64,000 nt of DNA, from positions 12,027-76,026 of the forward strand of contig MEHQ01000676.1 in the NCBI GenBank assembly GCA_008828725.1, given 5' to 3'. A program made the position numbers and the translations under genes. This document shows positions 43,213 through 54,988 of this stretch, one piece after another (position 1 is the first letter of the stretch; each line of letters opens with the position of its first letter). The notes beneath the pieces are model-generated. The model saw only the letters and a list, made by a program, of their open reading frames with translations, searched no databases and was not told where the DNA came from. Origin of the DNA: Saccharina japonica (Eukaryota; Sar; Phaeophyceae; Laminariales; Laminariaceae).

Positions 43213-43429
43213 GAGTTGTGGAAGACCTCTCTCTGTGCGTGGTGGTACTGCTTGGGGACGCCGAGTAATACGCACCCCGTACCAAACAAGCCTTCCTACA
43301 AGCAAGGAAATCCAAAAAACAAAAATAGTTGGATATTTGGCACCGGTGCAACCAACTTAAAAAAACTAGCCAACTAATAACTAGCTGGCAACTATTAGTC
43401 AGCCAACTCACAGCCCTAGTCAATAGGTT

Positions 43430-44105
43430 TTGTCCTGACCTTCTAATTGTTAGTGTTCGATCTTTTTTTTCTGACCTCGACAATTCCAATTAATAGACCG
43501 TACTTGAAATAATTTTGTTGGACAGTTTCAATTGGTAGACAACACTCGAAACAAGTTGGCTATACAAATCCGACTGATAGATCTCACTCGAAATAATTTG
43601 ACTGGGCAATTCCAATTAATTGAAATCACTCGAAATCAGTTAGTTGGACAATTGCATTTAATAGATAGCATTTGAAATCAATTGTCTCGGCAATTCCAAT
43701 TAATGGCCAGCACCCGAAATCAATTGTAGGCACAATTCCAATTAGTGGGCAGCACCCAAAATCAGTTACCTGGACAATTTCAATCAGTATCCTTCAATCG
43801 AAATCCTTTGCTTGGGCAAATCCAATTAATAGACAGCATCCGGAATCAGTTGTAGCCACAATGAACTATTGTGATAGGAATGTTCCAAATAATTGTGCAG
43901 GCAATTGCAATTAATTGACAGCACCCAAAATCAATTGTCTGGACAATTCCAATTTGTAGGTAGCATCCAAAATTAATTACCCGGACGATTCAAATGAATA
44001 TACGACGTACTTCAATCGAAATCATTTGGTTGGGCAATTCCAATTAATAGACTACACCCAAAAATAATTATAGCCACAATAGACTATTTAAATAGGAATT
44101 GTCCA
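43430..44105 (-). repeat. Degenerate 42-bp satellite, array B (inverted relative to array A)
   Basis: On the minus strand about 16 units follow the pattern CTATTAATTGGAATTGTCC, AGACAATTGATTTCGGGTGC, TGT. It shares the AATAGGTTTTGTCCTGACCTT entry with array A (AATAGGTTTCTGCCCTGACC). Confidence 0.75.
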
Positions 44106-44107
44106 GT

Positions 44108-44403
44108 GTTATGGTACTGCTGGAAATATGTGGAAATGCTGGGTAAATACCTAGTATCAGGTATGTACGAATCGTATTAGTAGTACTTGGAAGGCGTATC
44201 TTTGATGGGAACCAGGGGTTCCCAGGTGGTCTGGGACCACCTCTACCCTGCCTTTTTAGTTTTAGTTTTTCATCGCGGAAAAGGACTAAAGCTGCTCTTC
44301 TTCTATCTCTATGCAAACAACACACGTGAGTACCAACGAGTACCCGTTCCATAGGCTGACCTGGCTAGGGACACCCTGTGTCCTTACCCTAATCACATCA
44401 CAT
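44108..44403 (+). repeat. ~290-bp dispersed repeat, copy left of the hAT-like element
   Basis: Matches 46313-46602 (and its duplicate at 48025-48314): TGGGTAAATACCTAGTATCA, GGGAACCAGGGGTTCCCAGG (a palindrome) and GAGTACCCGTTCCATAGGCT in the same order. Confidence 0.8.
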
Positions 44404-44487
44404 TTGGCGTTGCTTTTCGGCAGGACTAAGTTTTTTTCGGAAAAAAGTGGTGCGCTTCGTAGCCTTGCAGTTCAGAGGTGTGGGAGT

Positions 44488-46187
44488 CAGTGATGTGAAC
44501 CGACAACCGAAAGTCTATTTTTTCGCTCGGTTTATTTCGGTTTTTCCCGACCGAAAACCGACTTTTTTTCGGTTTTTCGGTTGTCGAAAAAACCGAAACC
44601 GAAAACCGACTTGGTTTTTTTCGGTCGTTTTTTTTTTACCTGTCCCGAAAATCAACAATGCCTACATATCTACATGGAAACCCCGTAATGAATAGACATG
44701 GACCACAGCGCATAGCACACAGCCCGCACCAGCAGCGACAGCAGCCGCACAGGGTACAGCGGTAGAGCAGTGCGTCGCGAGACTGCGAAGTATAACTATC
44801 TCCGGTTCAGGCGGCAGTGCTGACTCTGACCTTGAGCCGGAGGCAGAAGCGGGTACTTACAGCCCCCCGTTCAGCCACCTAGCGTTCTTGATGTTGTTAG
44901 CTGTACGCTGCAAGATGTATCTATTATCTATCATTACATCATACATGGTATCTACACTACCTATCAGCAGTGCCCTCGTATAATACTATCCTACTGTTTT
45001 TTATCGTACGTAGCAACTGCTGTTAGGGCCCATATTAACGAGTATAAAACAAATTCAATTTGGAAAAATAAAAATTCAAATTCGCTTTTCATTGGTCAAC
45101 ACACGCACCAGCACCAAAGATTAGGATCTTGGGGTATAATCAATTTAATTTGGACAACAAAACCAAGAATGTCCCAGGACCATCTTTTGGGTAGAATTCA
45201 AACCAAGTTGAGGAGTTGGCACGACTTGGACCGGGATGTCCACGGTGGGCAAACACCCGGTACAATGTGGTCATTTTTTGGCCGCATCGACGACCACGAC
45301 CGAGGCGCCAACGCGTGAACCACGACGCGAGGCCACCGGGACAACAGCCGCGCCCACGCCCACAAACCATAGCACATCGTTCCCCGGCGGTGGCGCCTCA
45401 AAACCAATCATGGCGGTCGCAATCCCAATTTTTCAACCAGCTCGATGTGCCAACCCGGCCAAAAACAGAGTGATGGACGCAAAAACAGAAGGATACGCTC
45501 AAGACTTTGATAGCACCGTCGCCGTCCCTGTCTCGCCCGTGGCGTTCCAGGGATCCCAACGCCCACCCAGGAGACCCTGGGAGAGATACGTAGCTTCCTA
45601 GCCTGGGCGGTCAAAAGCAAGACTATACTTGCGTCGGCGCGCACGCGCCGACGCATGCCTTCGCTCTTGTCTTCTCTCGTCGAATTTTGTCACCTGGGCG
45701 TTGTGAGGCTTGCTGCGTTTTTTCGATTTCAGAAATACTTGAACAAGCAATTCACTATTCCCCATAGGACGCAAACCAGTTTTTTTTTGCGAAATCACAT
45801 TCAAATAGGATTTTATTTTCCAAATTGAATTTTTCGCTGTCTTCGTTAATACGGGCCCTTACATGTACCTGTATGTAACTATTGTCGGCTGCAGATTATA
45901 AATGTGCATGTCGGCCTGTACCGTTTGTGGCGTAGCAGACGCAGGTACTGCAGGAGGGCCACTTGACACCACACCCCGATCATCTCGTCACATTATGCCA
46001 ACACATGCGCGCCGAACCCCAATTGCTAGTTTAGTCGGGAAACCGAACGAAAAACCGACCGAAAATGTTCGGTTTCGGTTTCGTTTTTTTTCGGTTTAAA
46101 ATAAAACACCGACCGAAACCGACCGACTTTTCGGTAAGAAACCGAAAAACCGACGGAGTCCATTTTCATTTTCGGTTCACATAACTG
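44488..46187. mobile_element. Non-autonomous hAT-like element with 8-bp target duplication (1.70 kb)
   Basis: Ends CAGTGATGTGAACCGA and, on the complement, CAGTTATGTGAACCGA form TIRs of the hAT style (CA-G start). The flanks GTGGGAGT (44480-44487) and GTGGAAGT (46188-46195) are an 8-bp duplication with one mismatch. Sub-terminal regions are dense in ACCGAAA/TTTCGGT repeats, which often serve as transposase sites in hAT elements. It contains a TTA-flanked MITE at 45026-45858 and no transposase. Confidence 0.75.
45026..45858. mobile_element. TTA-flanked MITE (PIF/Harbinger-like), GGGCCC ends, copy 1 (833 bp)
   Basis: The left end GGGCCCATATTAACGAGTAT and the complement of the right end, GGGCCCGTATTAACGAAGAC, are inverted repeats extending ~50 bp (AAATTCAATTTGG). 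They are flanked by TTA (45023-45025 and 45859-45861). A 3-bp TTA duplication is characteristic of PIF/Harbinger. The second copy, 56239-57110, shares ends and internal blocks such as CAGCCGCGCCCACGCC. Confidence 0.8.
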
Positions 46188-47213
46188 GTGGAAGTGGGTT
46201 TTGAGGAGCCGCATCTTCGATTCATGTTTTAGGTCGTAGAATCGGGGTTTCCACGAACTTCTCATATTTCTGCATATACGGCTCATCAGAGTGGGCTACG
46301 CTGGGCTACGTAGTGTTATAATACTGCTGGAATGATGTGGAAACGCTGGGTAAATACCTGGTATCAGGTATACGAATTGTATTGGTAGTTCTTGGAAGGC
46401 GTATCTTAGATGGGAACCAGGGGTTCCCAGGTGGTCTGGGACCACCTCTACCCTGCCTTTTTAGTCTTTCATCGCGGAAAAGGAATAAAGCTGCTCTTCT
46501 TCTATCTTTAAGCAAACAACGCACGTGAGTACCAACGAGTACCCGTTCCATAGGCTGACCTGGCTAGGGATACTCTGTGTCCTTACCCTATTCACGTCAC
46601 ACCAGGGTGTGATACATATATCATACGTACGTACAGCAGTTCGAGGTCTGGAATGACACGAAACTATGAAACTATAATTTGATAATTTGTAATTTTCTAA
46701 AAAAAAAATCAAGTTATCAAGTTATATCATACCAAGTACCAGGTATATTATACTGGCACCAAGATCCCCATATACATTATTAAAATAATACAAAATATAT
46801 ATTAAAAACATATATATTTAGGAAATAAAACCAAAAATGCAAATTTCAAAATTAAGTTACAATTTCGAAAAAAATGTGTACCAGGTACGTATTCATGTAT
46901 TCATAAGGATTCAAAAGATACTTTCGATTTTCTATATACGTATTTTTATGTTTTACGAGCTGGTTCCAGGAAAAAGCGCCACATTCCGCCTTCGGGCAAT
47001 AAAAAAATGAATACACTGAAACTCGAAACACAAAGCATATCCACGTGACCACATCAACAAGGCGAACACATCGGTGAAGCTGGTTTTGGCGTCCGAGCTG
47101 TAGTTCGCGAGATATGGGAATTGTTCGTATTACTTGGGGAGGCGTTGTTGTATAGGGATTTAAGCTGTAAATACTAAAATCCATGTGATTCTTCTCTCGG
47201 CCATAATTCGGTT
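45505..47213 (+). repeat. 1.71-kb direct duplication, copy 1, ending at a single N
   Basis: Corresponds base for base, at an offset of 1712, to 47216-48923, except for scattered differences in the first ~150 bp. The copy stops at an N (47214) in the middle of the MITE that is complete in copy 2. This is the look of two contig ends joined without collapsing their overlap. Confidence 0.85.
46956..47213. mobile_element. Truncated copy of the CGAGCTGGTTCCAG MITE
   Basis: Same left end as 48668-49434; cut off at the N. Confidence 0.75.
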
Positions 47214-47214
47214 N

Positions 47215-48923
47215 TCAAGACTTTGAGAGCACCGTCACCGTCCCTGTCTCGCCCGTGCCTTTTCAGGGATCCCTACGCCCACCGAGGAAACCCCGAAAGA
47301 GATAGCTTCCTAGCCTGGGCGGCCAAAGGCAAGAGTATGCTTGCGTCGGCGCGCACGCGCCGACGCATGCCTTCGCTCTTGTCTTCTCTCGTCGAATTTT
47401 GTCACCTGGGCGTTGTGAGGCTTGCTGCGTTTTTTCGATTTCAGAAATACTTGAACAAGCAATTCACTATTCCCCATAGGACGCAAACCAGTTTTTTTTT
47501 GCGAAATCACATTCAAATAGGATTTTATTTTCCAAATTGAATTTTTCGCTGTCTTCGTTAATACGGGCCCTTACATGTACCTGTATGTAACTATTGTCGG
47601 CTGCAGATTATAAATGTGCATGTCGGCCTGTACCGTTTGTGGCGTAGCAGACGCAGGTACTGCAGGAGGGCCACTTGACACCACACCCCGATCATCTCGT
47701 CACATTATGCCAACACATGCGCGCCGAACCCCAATTGCTAGTTTAGTCGGGAAACCGAACGAAAAACCGACCGAAAATGTTCGGTTTCGGTTTCGTTTTT
47801 TTTCGGTTTAAAATAAAACACCGACCGAAACCGACCGACTTTTCGGTAAGAAACCGAAAAACCGACGGAGTCCATTTTCATTTTCGGTTCACATAACTGG
47901 TGGAAGTGGGTTTTGAGGAGCCGCATCTTCGACTCATGTTTTAGTTCGTAGAATCGGGGTTTCCACGAACTTCTCATATTTCTGCATATACGGCTCATCA
48001 GAGTGGGCTACGCTGGGCTACGTAGTGTTATAATACTGCTGGAATGATGTGGAAACGCTGGGTAAATACCTGGTATCAGGTATACGAATTGTATTGGTAG
48101 TTCTTGGAAGGCGTATCTTAGATGGGAACCAGGGGTTCCCAGGTGGTCTGGGACCACCTCTACCCTGCCTTTTTAGTCTTTCATCGCGGAAAAGGAATAA
48201 AGCTGCTCTTCTTCTATCTTTAAGCAAACAACGCACGTGAGTACCAACGAGTACCCGTTCCATAGGCTGACCTGGCTAGGGATACTCTGTGTCCTTACCC
48301 TATTCACGTCACACCAGGGTGTGATACATATATCATACGTACGTACAGCAGTTCGAGGTCTGGAATGACACGAAACTATGAAACTATAATTTGATAATTT
48401 GTAATTTTCTAAAAAAAAAATCAAGTTATCAAGTTATATCATACCAAGTACCAGGTATATTATACTGGCACCAAGATCCCCATATACATTATTAAAATAA
48501 TACAAAATATATATTAAAAACATATATATTTAGGAAATAAAACCAAAAATGCAAATTTCAAAATTAAGTTACAATTTCGAAAAAAATGTGTACCAGGTAC
48601 GTATTCATGTATTCATAAGGATTCAAAAGATACTTTCGATTTTCTATATACGTATTTTTATGTTTTACGAGCTGGTTCCAGGAAAAAGCGCCACATTCCG
48701 CCTTCGGGCAATAAAAAAATGAATACACTGAAACTCGAAACACAAAGCATATCCACGTGACCACATCAACAAGGCGAACACATCGGTGAAGCTGGTTTTG
48801 GCGTCCGAGCTGTAGTTCGCGAGATATGGGAATTGTTCGTATTACTTGGGGAGGCGTTGTTGTATAGGGATTTAAGCTGTAAATACTAAAATCCATGTGA
48901 TTCTTCTCTCGGCCATAATTCGG
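47215..48923 (+). repeat. 1.71-kb direct duplication, copy 2
   Basis: Runs on without a break into unique sequence at 48924, so this copy is the more trustworthy one. It includes a second image of the right half of the hAT-like and TTA-flanked elements. Confidence 0.85.
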
Positions 48924-49434
48924 CCAATGCGTGGAATAATTAAACGTTAGACGCATTGATGTGATCGCATCAACAAGGGGAAGACGTCGATGACACTTGT
49001 TTGGTTATGCGATCCGTACAAGTGTGTTATAATAGACGCCTGCTAAAGTACTTGAACAATGTATGGAGCTATTTCGAACCCTAGGGAGACTATATACGTT
49101 CACGGGAATCACTTTAGCGCCCGGATCCAAGAAGAGTTGGAAAACGAAATTTAGCAGGGTTGTTCTTCATGAGCATACGAAACTTTGTGAGAACGGCCTT
49201 TTTTAGTTTTGTTTGTGTTCGTCGGTAATGTTGGGTCAAAGTTGCCAAAAAATACAAAAAAAAAACGTTAAGATGTACCTCCTTCGCCAAAAAAAACATT
49301 TTTTCAAAAAAAGCCATCGACGTTTTTTTCGTAATATCATGAAGAACCAGCCATAGTTCGTTTTCTAACTCGTTTGGGATCCGGGCGCTAAAGTCTGAAG
49401 CAGAAACGTTCCTGCTCTCCATGGAACCAGCTCG
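48668..49434. mobile_element. TA-flanked MITE, CGAGCTGGTTCCAG family, copy 1 (767 bp)
   Basis: TIRs CGAGCTGGTTCCAG and TGGAACCAGCTCG are flanked by TA (48666-48667 and 49435-49436). The right half has a long internal hairpin (GCGCCCGGATCC near 49119, GGATCCGGGCGC near 49378). It shares its first nine TIR bases nearly with the CGAGCTGGGCC family, so both are probably moved by related transposases. A copy in the opposite orientation is at 59459-60184. Confidence 0.8.
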
Positions 49435-49451
49435 TATCGATATAAATATTT

Positions 49452-51871
49452 CACACCTCGGATAACGTAACACTTAACGTTTTATGTTAATGTTACGCGC
49501 CAGCGGAAAAAAATTGTAACATTACGTTACTACTCGTGCGCTATCTAAATTCCGGATTTTGTGATAACATAGTGTTAGTGCGTTACGATATTGGCGGGCG
49601 ATCGCGTAACATTATGTTGGAGTGTTGCCTTGACCCCGTGATGACCGCAGTATAAGTGTTACGGTGTTAAGGTAGGCAGCCCATAGCGAGTAACACTATG
49701 TTAGTGTGTTACCGAAATTCCTAGTTGCCATCGTAACACACGTTATAGGGATAACGTACATGGTCAATAAAGCGTTAACATAATGTTACTGTGTTATCGA
49801 TATCAGCCCGCAGCGAGTAACGTTATGTTAGTGTGTTAGCGGAATTCTTACTTGCTGCCGTAACACACTTTAGACGGATAACGTACATGGTCCAATAAAC
49901 GTTTACATAACACTATGTGTTAGTGTGTTATTATAGCGGAATTACCGATATTACGTTAACATTGTGCTACCGCCGTGTTAGCGACACCAGCCCGTAGCGA
50001 GCAACATTATGTTGGCATGTAACCTTATTCTTACTTGCTACTTTGGCACACTTCAGACTGATTACGTACACTGACAATTAAACCCTTACATAACACTACA
50101 GTACGCGACACCAGTTAAGAATCTCTTAATTATGATCAGACTGGAATTCTTATGTAAGGCAGGGTGTGTCCTACACCACTTTCAGTACAAAAGAGTTAAT
50201 GTTCTTATTTTCGTCTGAAAATCCAGCCGTAAATTCTCAACTGCCGAGTTCTTACGGGTTAACGTAAGTATGTATATAGTCAATAAAACGTTGACATTAT
50301 TATATGTTACCGTAGCAGCGGCAGCAGCAGTCCGTATCGAGCGACATATTGCCAGGCCCACTCTCCTACTGATGAGGGGACGAAGAAGCTCTGCTGCTGT
50401 AAATATCCTACAGCAGGAGTGTGGTGGCACCTATGTTACAAAAATATCTGTTGTATGGACAGGTACGAATCACAGGTGCAGAGTTTTCGTCTTCCAATTA
50501 TGCCGAATATCAATACCGCTTCGGGGAACCAGGAGACACACAATAAATGAAATACTTGTACCGAGGGTTCAAGGGTTAGACCGACAAGCCGGGCGTAAAG
50601 TGGCCTATACTGATGCTGCTGATGCTGCTGTTCTGCTGCTGCTGTACAGTACAGGATACCTAATAAGAAACAGGAAATCTGGTCCAGGCTGGATTCTTAT
50701 TCGAGAAAGGGTGCTTTCTACACTAATTTCAAGATAACGACTCCGGAATTTCTTATTTTACATCAAATATCAGCCTGGATTTCTTATCATCCTGTTTCTT
50801 ATTCGGTGTCCTGTAATGTATGCTGACGATATATTTAGCTTGAAATAAAAATAAATAACTCAGACGGCACGTATACGTAGATGTTCATTCGCTTTGGTTC
50901 AGCACAACAATCAGTATACCCCCAGCGCGATGCATTGCAGATTTGACTACTGCAGGTACTGAGGTCGCGCCTCATATTCACTAGGAGTAATTTACTACAG
51001 TAGTAACTACTGTGTTACTGGGATGTCAGCAAACATGGATAACACGGCTACATTATGTTACTCCGCAACGCCGCTTTACCCCTAGCACAGGTAACACATG
51101 TTAGAGCGTGGGAATATCCAAAGGGTAACGTAGTAACATTACGTTGGATTGATTCCGGCCCCCACGGTAACTCAGTAACATAATGTTACGCCCGGATTGT
51201 ATATTATGGTAACACAGTAACATAATGTTAAAATCAGATATTTACTGACAGTAACACCGTACGGTAACATAATGTTAGGCAGACCTCGGCATTTAGGCTA
51301 ACACCCTAACATAGTGTTACGTATCGGCCGGCTAAGACTGTAACGTATCTCACGTATGTTAATGTTACGTTATCCGACCTTAAGGCAATCAGACTGGGGG
51401 TCCGAATAACGCAGTGTTAGTAATGCTGATCAACATGGTACCGTTATGTTAGTGTGTTATTTGTAACACAATGTTAACACTCATTAGAAGGGTAACACAA
51501 TGTTAGTGTGTTACGTCTAACGCTCCGTGGACAGTAACATTATTTTATTGTGTTGGTAAATCTGCAGATATCGATCTGGGAATGTTAGAGTGATAACGTA
51601 CGTGTTGGGCCAAAGCCTAACACTATGTTAAAGTGTTAGTTGAAGGACGGATCACCGTACATAACGTTAAGGCGTGTGCACGTTCGTGGGTTTCCAGTTA
51701 ACACTGTGTTACCGCGTTACCGTGATTGCCCCTCCAGTGTTAACACTGTGTTAACACGTTACCGTGATTGCCCCTCCAGTGTTAACACTATGTTAGTACG
51801 TTGCGAAGTCCCTGTGTTAGGCCCCATAACGTAGATAAGTGTTATCCGAGTGTTACGTTTTCCGAGGTGTG
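49452..51871. mobile_element. 2.42-kb element made of GTTA-type palindromes, 8-bp flanks
   Basis: Ends CACACCTCGGATAACGTAAC and, on the complement, CACACCTCGGAAAACGTAAC. The flanks are AAATATTT at 49444-49451 and again at 51872-51879. This 8-mer is its own complement, so a longer TIR cannot be excluded. The interior is an array of near-palindromes TAACATAATGTTA, TAACACTATGTTA, TAACATAGTGTTA and GTGTTA words at irregular 30-80 bp spacing, with a TA-MITE (50652-50813) and CTG patches inside. There is no transposase. hAT-like by duplication length, but atypical in content. Confidence 0.7.
50652..50813. mobile_element. Small TA-flanked MITE, CAGGACACC family, copy 2 (162 bp)
   Basis: TIRs CAGGATACCTAATAAGAAAC and the complement of the right end, CAGGACACCGAATAAGAAAC, flanked by TA. 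It is nested in the GTTA-array element. Confidence 0.8.
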
Positions 51872-52179
51872 AAATATTTGTAGTAATGAGGATAAAATAT
51901 CGCATTAGCCAAAAATAGTTATACCTAAGCACTTTGAGCCATTTAGAGGTACACTGCGTAATGTACACCGGAAACGGCTTCCTGGCCCGCCTGATACTGG
52001 GCATGCGCTCCATTGTACCTACAAATGGCTCAAAGTGCGTAGGTACACCTATTCTCGGCTACTCATTTTACGTATCACCTATTATGGCTTTAACTGTACC
52101 TACAAACGGCTTGAACGATCACTTTTTTGCAACTAAAATATAGACAAACGGCCACACCAGATGCCGGGACTGTCAACCA

Positions 52180-53200
52180 GCCGACCGTACCAGGAATTGT
52201 CTCAAAGTCTGCGGAGAGTTTCGCAAAAATGATGGCAGTCATCGTCACTGTCTTCGAAGCAGCAGGCCTCACGGTTTCAGAAAAGAAAACGGAAACGATG
52301 ATCTTTCGAACACGGGACCAGACACCCCCTCCTCCGCCGCTCGTTATCGAAGCAGCTGGTCAGAGGTATAGACAGACGAGCCAGTTCTTGTACCTAGGCG
52401 GCATTATCCACGAAGACGCTGACCTCTCGCTCGAAATCGAACGACGGATCCGTCTCATGTGGGCGTGCTTCAAACGGTTCGGACCAGAGTTGTACGACAT
52501 GAAAACGGCTCGACTTAGCCTGATAATCCGCATGTTGAAGGCCGAGGTGATTGAGACCCTGCTGTACGGATGTGTGACGTGGACCCTCGGTGCACAACAC
52601 TTCGCCAGGCTCCGATCGGCACACCACCTAATCCTCCTGCGTGTCATTGGCTTCCAGCGTCGGCAGCGTGGCGACTATAGGACCCTCTCATACGCAAAGG
52701 CTCTCAAGCAGACACGATGCGAGAGCATCGAAACGACGATCCGTAAACGGCGTCTGTTCTTTGCGGGAGCCGAGGCACGGCAACCCAAGGGGCGACTACC
52801 CAGCCGGGTGATGTTCGGGACCATGACGCGTGGGGAGGGACGCAGACCGGGCGGACAACCAAAGTCCTGGCAGAAAGGCCTTGCTGAAGACCTCAAGGTG
52901 TTTCAAGCCTCCAAGGGGTCCACGGCACAGGTCCCGTTGGTGTTTGGAGTAGAGACCGCAGTGTGGACCGTTGTAGCAACTAAAGTGGGCAAGTGGCACA
53001 GGGGGGTCCTCGAAGCGGCTGAACAGTTCATGGTCCGGTGGCACAAGGTAGAGGCGGAACTGAGTAGACAGCGCCACGCATCCGTCGCGGGGGGTGCAAA
53101 AAGGAATGAGAAGGGGGGGGGCAACAGTCGTACGGAAACCGCGGCTGATGAGAGCAGGAGGGAAACAGCCGACAGGATAGCAAGGTACCAAGCTGACTAG
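52180..53200 (+). pseudogene. LINE 3' fragment: RT C-terminal part and basic tail, lacking the catalytic YADD
   Basis: Open from the arm junction to TAG at 53198-53200. It reads [72 protein letters not shown], then an Arg/Lys-rich tail ending ETADRIARYQAD. It parallels the C-terminal ~340 residues of the LINE at 40103-42780 at moderate identity, with the homology starting just after where motif C would be. Unlike that copy it has no frameshift at FLYLGG. 5' truncation is typical of LINE insertion, but here the break coincides with the inner end of the inverted arm. Confidence 0.75.
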
Positions 53201-53714
53201 TAATTCCCATCTTGACTACCCGTGCCGCTCACCTCTGCAGCCGCTTTGAACGCGGCCCTGTTGTGTTTTTTTGTTTCGTTTTTTTTTTCGTCTTTTTTTT
53301 TTTTTCATTGTTACTCTCGTTCTTATCCCTGTGATGAGAAATAAGTACTACCTGGCCTGGCGGATGGCGAACTGGGTGTTTTTTTTTTTTTCTGTCTTTC
53401 CCTGAGTATTTCTGGTGGTCTTTCTTTCCCTTTGTTTGTTTGTTTGTTTTTGTTTTTGTTTTTTTCTTTATTTTTGCTTGTTGTATTGCCTGTTGCTTCT
53501 CAAGGGGGGCACGACAGCGATTCTACAGCCCCTCGCATCATTTGCTTCATTTACTTTGTTTTACTTATTTATGTTACCGTGATCGCTTTTGCCTTTGTTT
53601 CTCCGCCTTCTGTATTTTTTCCTAGGACTTTCTTTTGTTGCTTAGCTACGTACGTATTAATTTATTTTTATTATTCCCCGGTCTCATTCCGGGACTCTTG
53701 TGTGTTACACGAGA
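53201..53714 (+). repeat. T-rich LINE 3' UTR-like tract
   Basis: Contains many T runs (for example 53279-53290, 53297-53310, 53380-53392) and TTTGTTTGTTTG. Hydrophobic frames derive from the T richness. Confidence 0.5.
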
Positions 53715-53872
53715 ACGAAACGGAACTGAGCAGGAAGTGCCACGTATCCGTTGTATGGGTGGCGCCCAAGGGAATGGAGACGGAGGGTGGGGGGGTTCGT
53801 AGGGAAACCACGGCGGACGGAAGCAGGAAAGAGACGGCAAACAGAGTAGGTACCAGACCGACTAGCTGGTAG
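53715..53872 (+). pseudogene. Second, short copy of the LINE ORF 3' end
   Basis: Reads NETELSRKCHVSVV, then METEGGGVRRETTADGSRKE and TANRVGTRPTSW with a stop, paralleling the last ~50 codons of the fragment that ends at 53200. A tandem duplication of the LINE 3' end, or a second insertion. Confidence 0.6.
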
Positions 53873-54988
53873 AACCTGCCTGTACTACGGGCACAAACCT
53901 GCCTCGGCTGGCTGGAAGGTGCCTTTGGTGTGCTCCGGCTGGCTGTCCTTTCCTGTCGTTCTTAGTCTTGCTCTGTTGGCGCTGTTTCGGTCCATTTCAT
54001 TTCGTTTCATTTCATTTGCTTTTTTTATTGGAGGTCGCATCTCCTCTGAGAGAAGCACGAGACTTTCTTTCTTTTATTTTGTCATGCTTTTTGTTTGGTT
54101 GCTTGATTGTTGATTTGCTTCAGTATATTTACTTTTTATTCTTCTTTCCTTTTCGCTTTTTTCCTTTTTTCTCTTTTTTTTTTCTTACATGCACCTGGAT
54201 TGCTAGCAGGGTAGGTCTTGCCTGTCGTATATGGCATTGCATTGTCTGCTTTGCTTTCTGCACTGAGCGTAGTATCTCTGTGTCGTAGTTTTGTGACGAC
54301 AGAACTGGTACCTTTTCAGGAGGAAGAATCGGCACGGATACTGGGTGTGCTGGATGTCGACGGGTAGAAAGGAAGGTTTCATATATAGAACACACACACA
54401 CCTGTCAACCAGATGTGATATTAGTCGTTTGGGCCATATGCCTTTAATGGGTGTGATCGCGATGCGGAGAAACAGCAATGATGAGTGTTCCCATGCCATT
54501 ATGCTGAAAGTACAATACACATACTGTAGTGCAGTATATAGTAGGAGCAACTTTGGTATGTACCAGTATACGTGTACAGATTATTACCATACGGTTAAGG
54601 GGTCTGAGTTACACAGCCGTTGGCGCGGTCCGGAACAACATTCCGTAGCAGACGTGGGTGAAAATGTACGAGGAAGACAGGTACGGTCGGCTGGTTGACA
54701 GTCCCGGCATCTGGTGTGGCCGTCTGTCTATATTTCCGTTGCCAAAAAGTGATCGTTCGAGCCATTTATAGGTACAGTTGAAGCCAAAAATAGGTGATAC
54801 GTCGTACGTAAAAAGAGCAGCCGAGAATAGTTGTACCTACGCACATTGAGCCATTTGTAGGTACAATGAAGCGCAGGCCCAATATCAGGCGGGCCAGGAA
54901 GCCGTTTCCGGTGTACATTACGCAGCGTACCTATAAATGGCTCAAAGTGCTTAGGTATACCTTTTTTTTGGCTAATGCCCATTAAAAA

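Larger units (their letters stand above)
38227..43418 (-). mobile_element. ORF-bearing dispersed repeat (family E), disrupted copy
   Basis: One end reads AGGGCTGTGAGTTGGCTGAC (complement, at 43418) and the body matches 60220-61569 in reverse complement throughout, including the 93-codon ORF. It is split by a TA-MITE at 38872-42928 that itself contains a LINE. No TIR or target duplication of family E was found, so its class is unknown. Confidence 0.65.
51902..54978. mobile_element. Composite of two ~295-bp inverted arms around LINE fragments (3.08 kb)
   Basis: The left arm 51902-52191 and right arm 54680-54978 are reverse complements (GCATTAGCCAAAAA at the tip; GACTGTCAACCAGCCGACCG at the inner end). 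Within each arm CACTTTGAGCCATTT and AAATGGCTCAAAGTG form further hairpins. The centre holds LINE 3' pieces and T-rich DNA. It could be one long-TIR transposon that received the LINE, or two related MITEs in opposite orientation. Confidence 0.7.
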
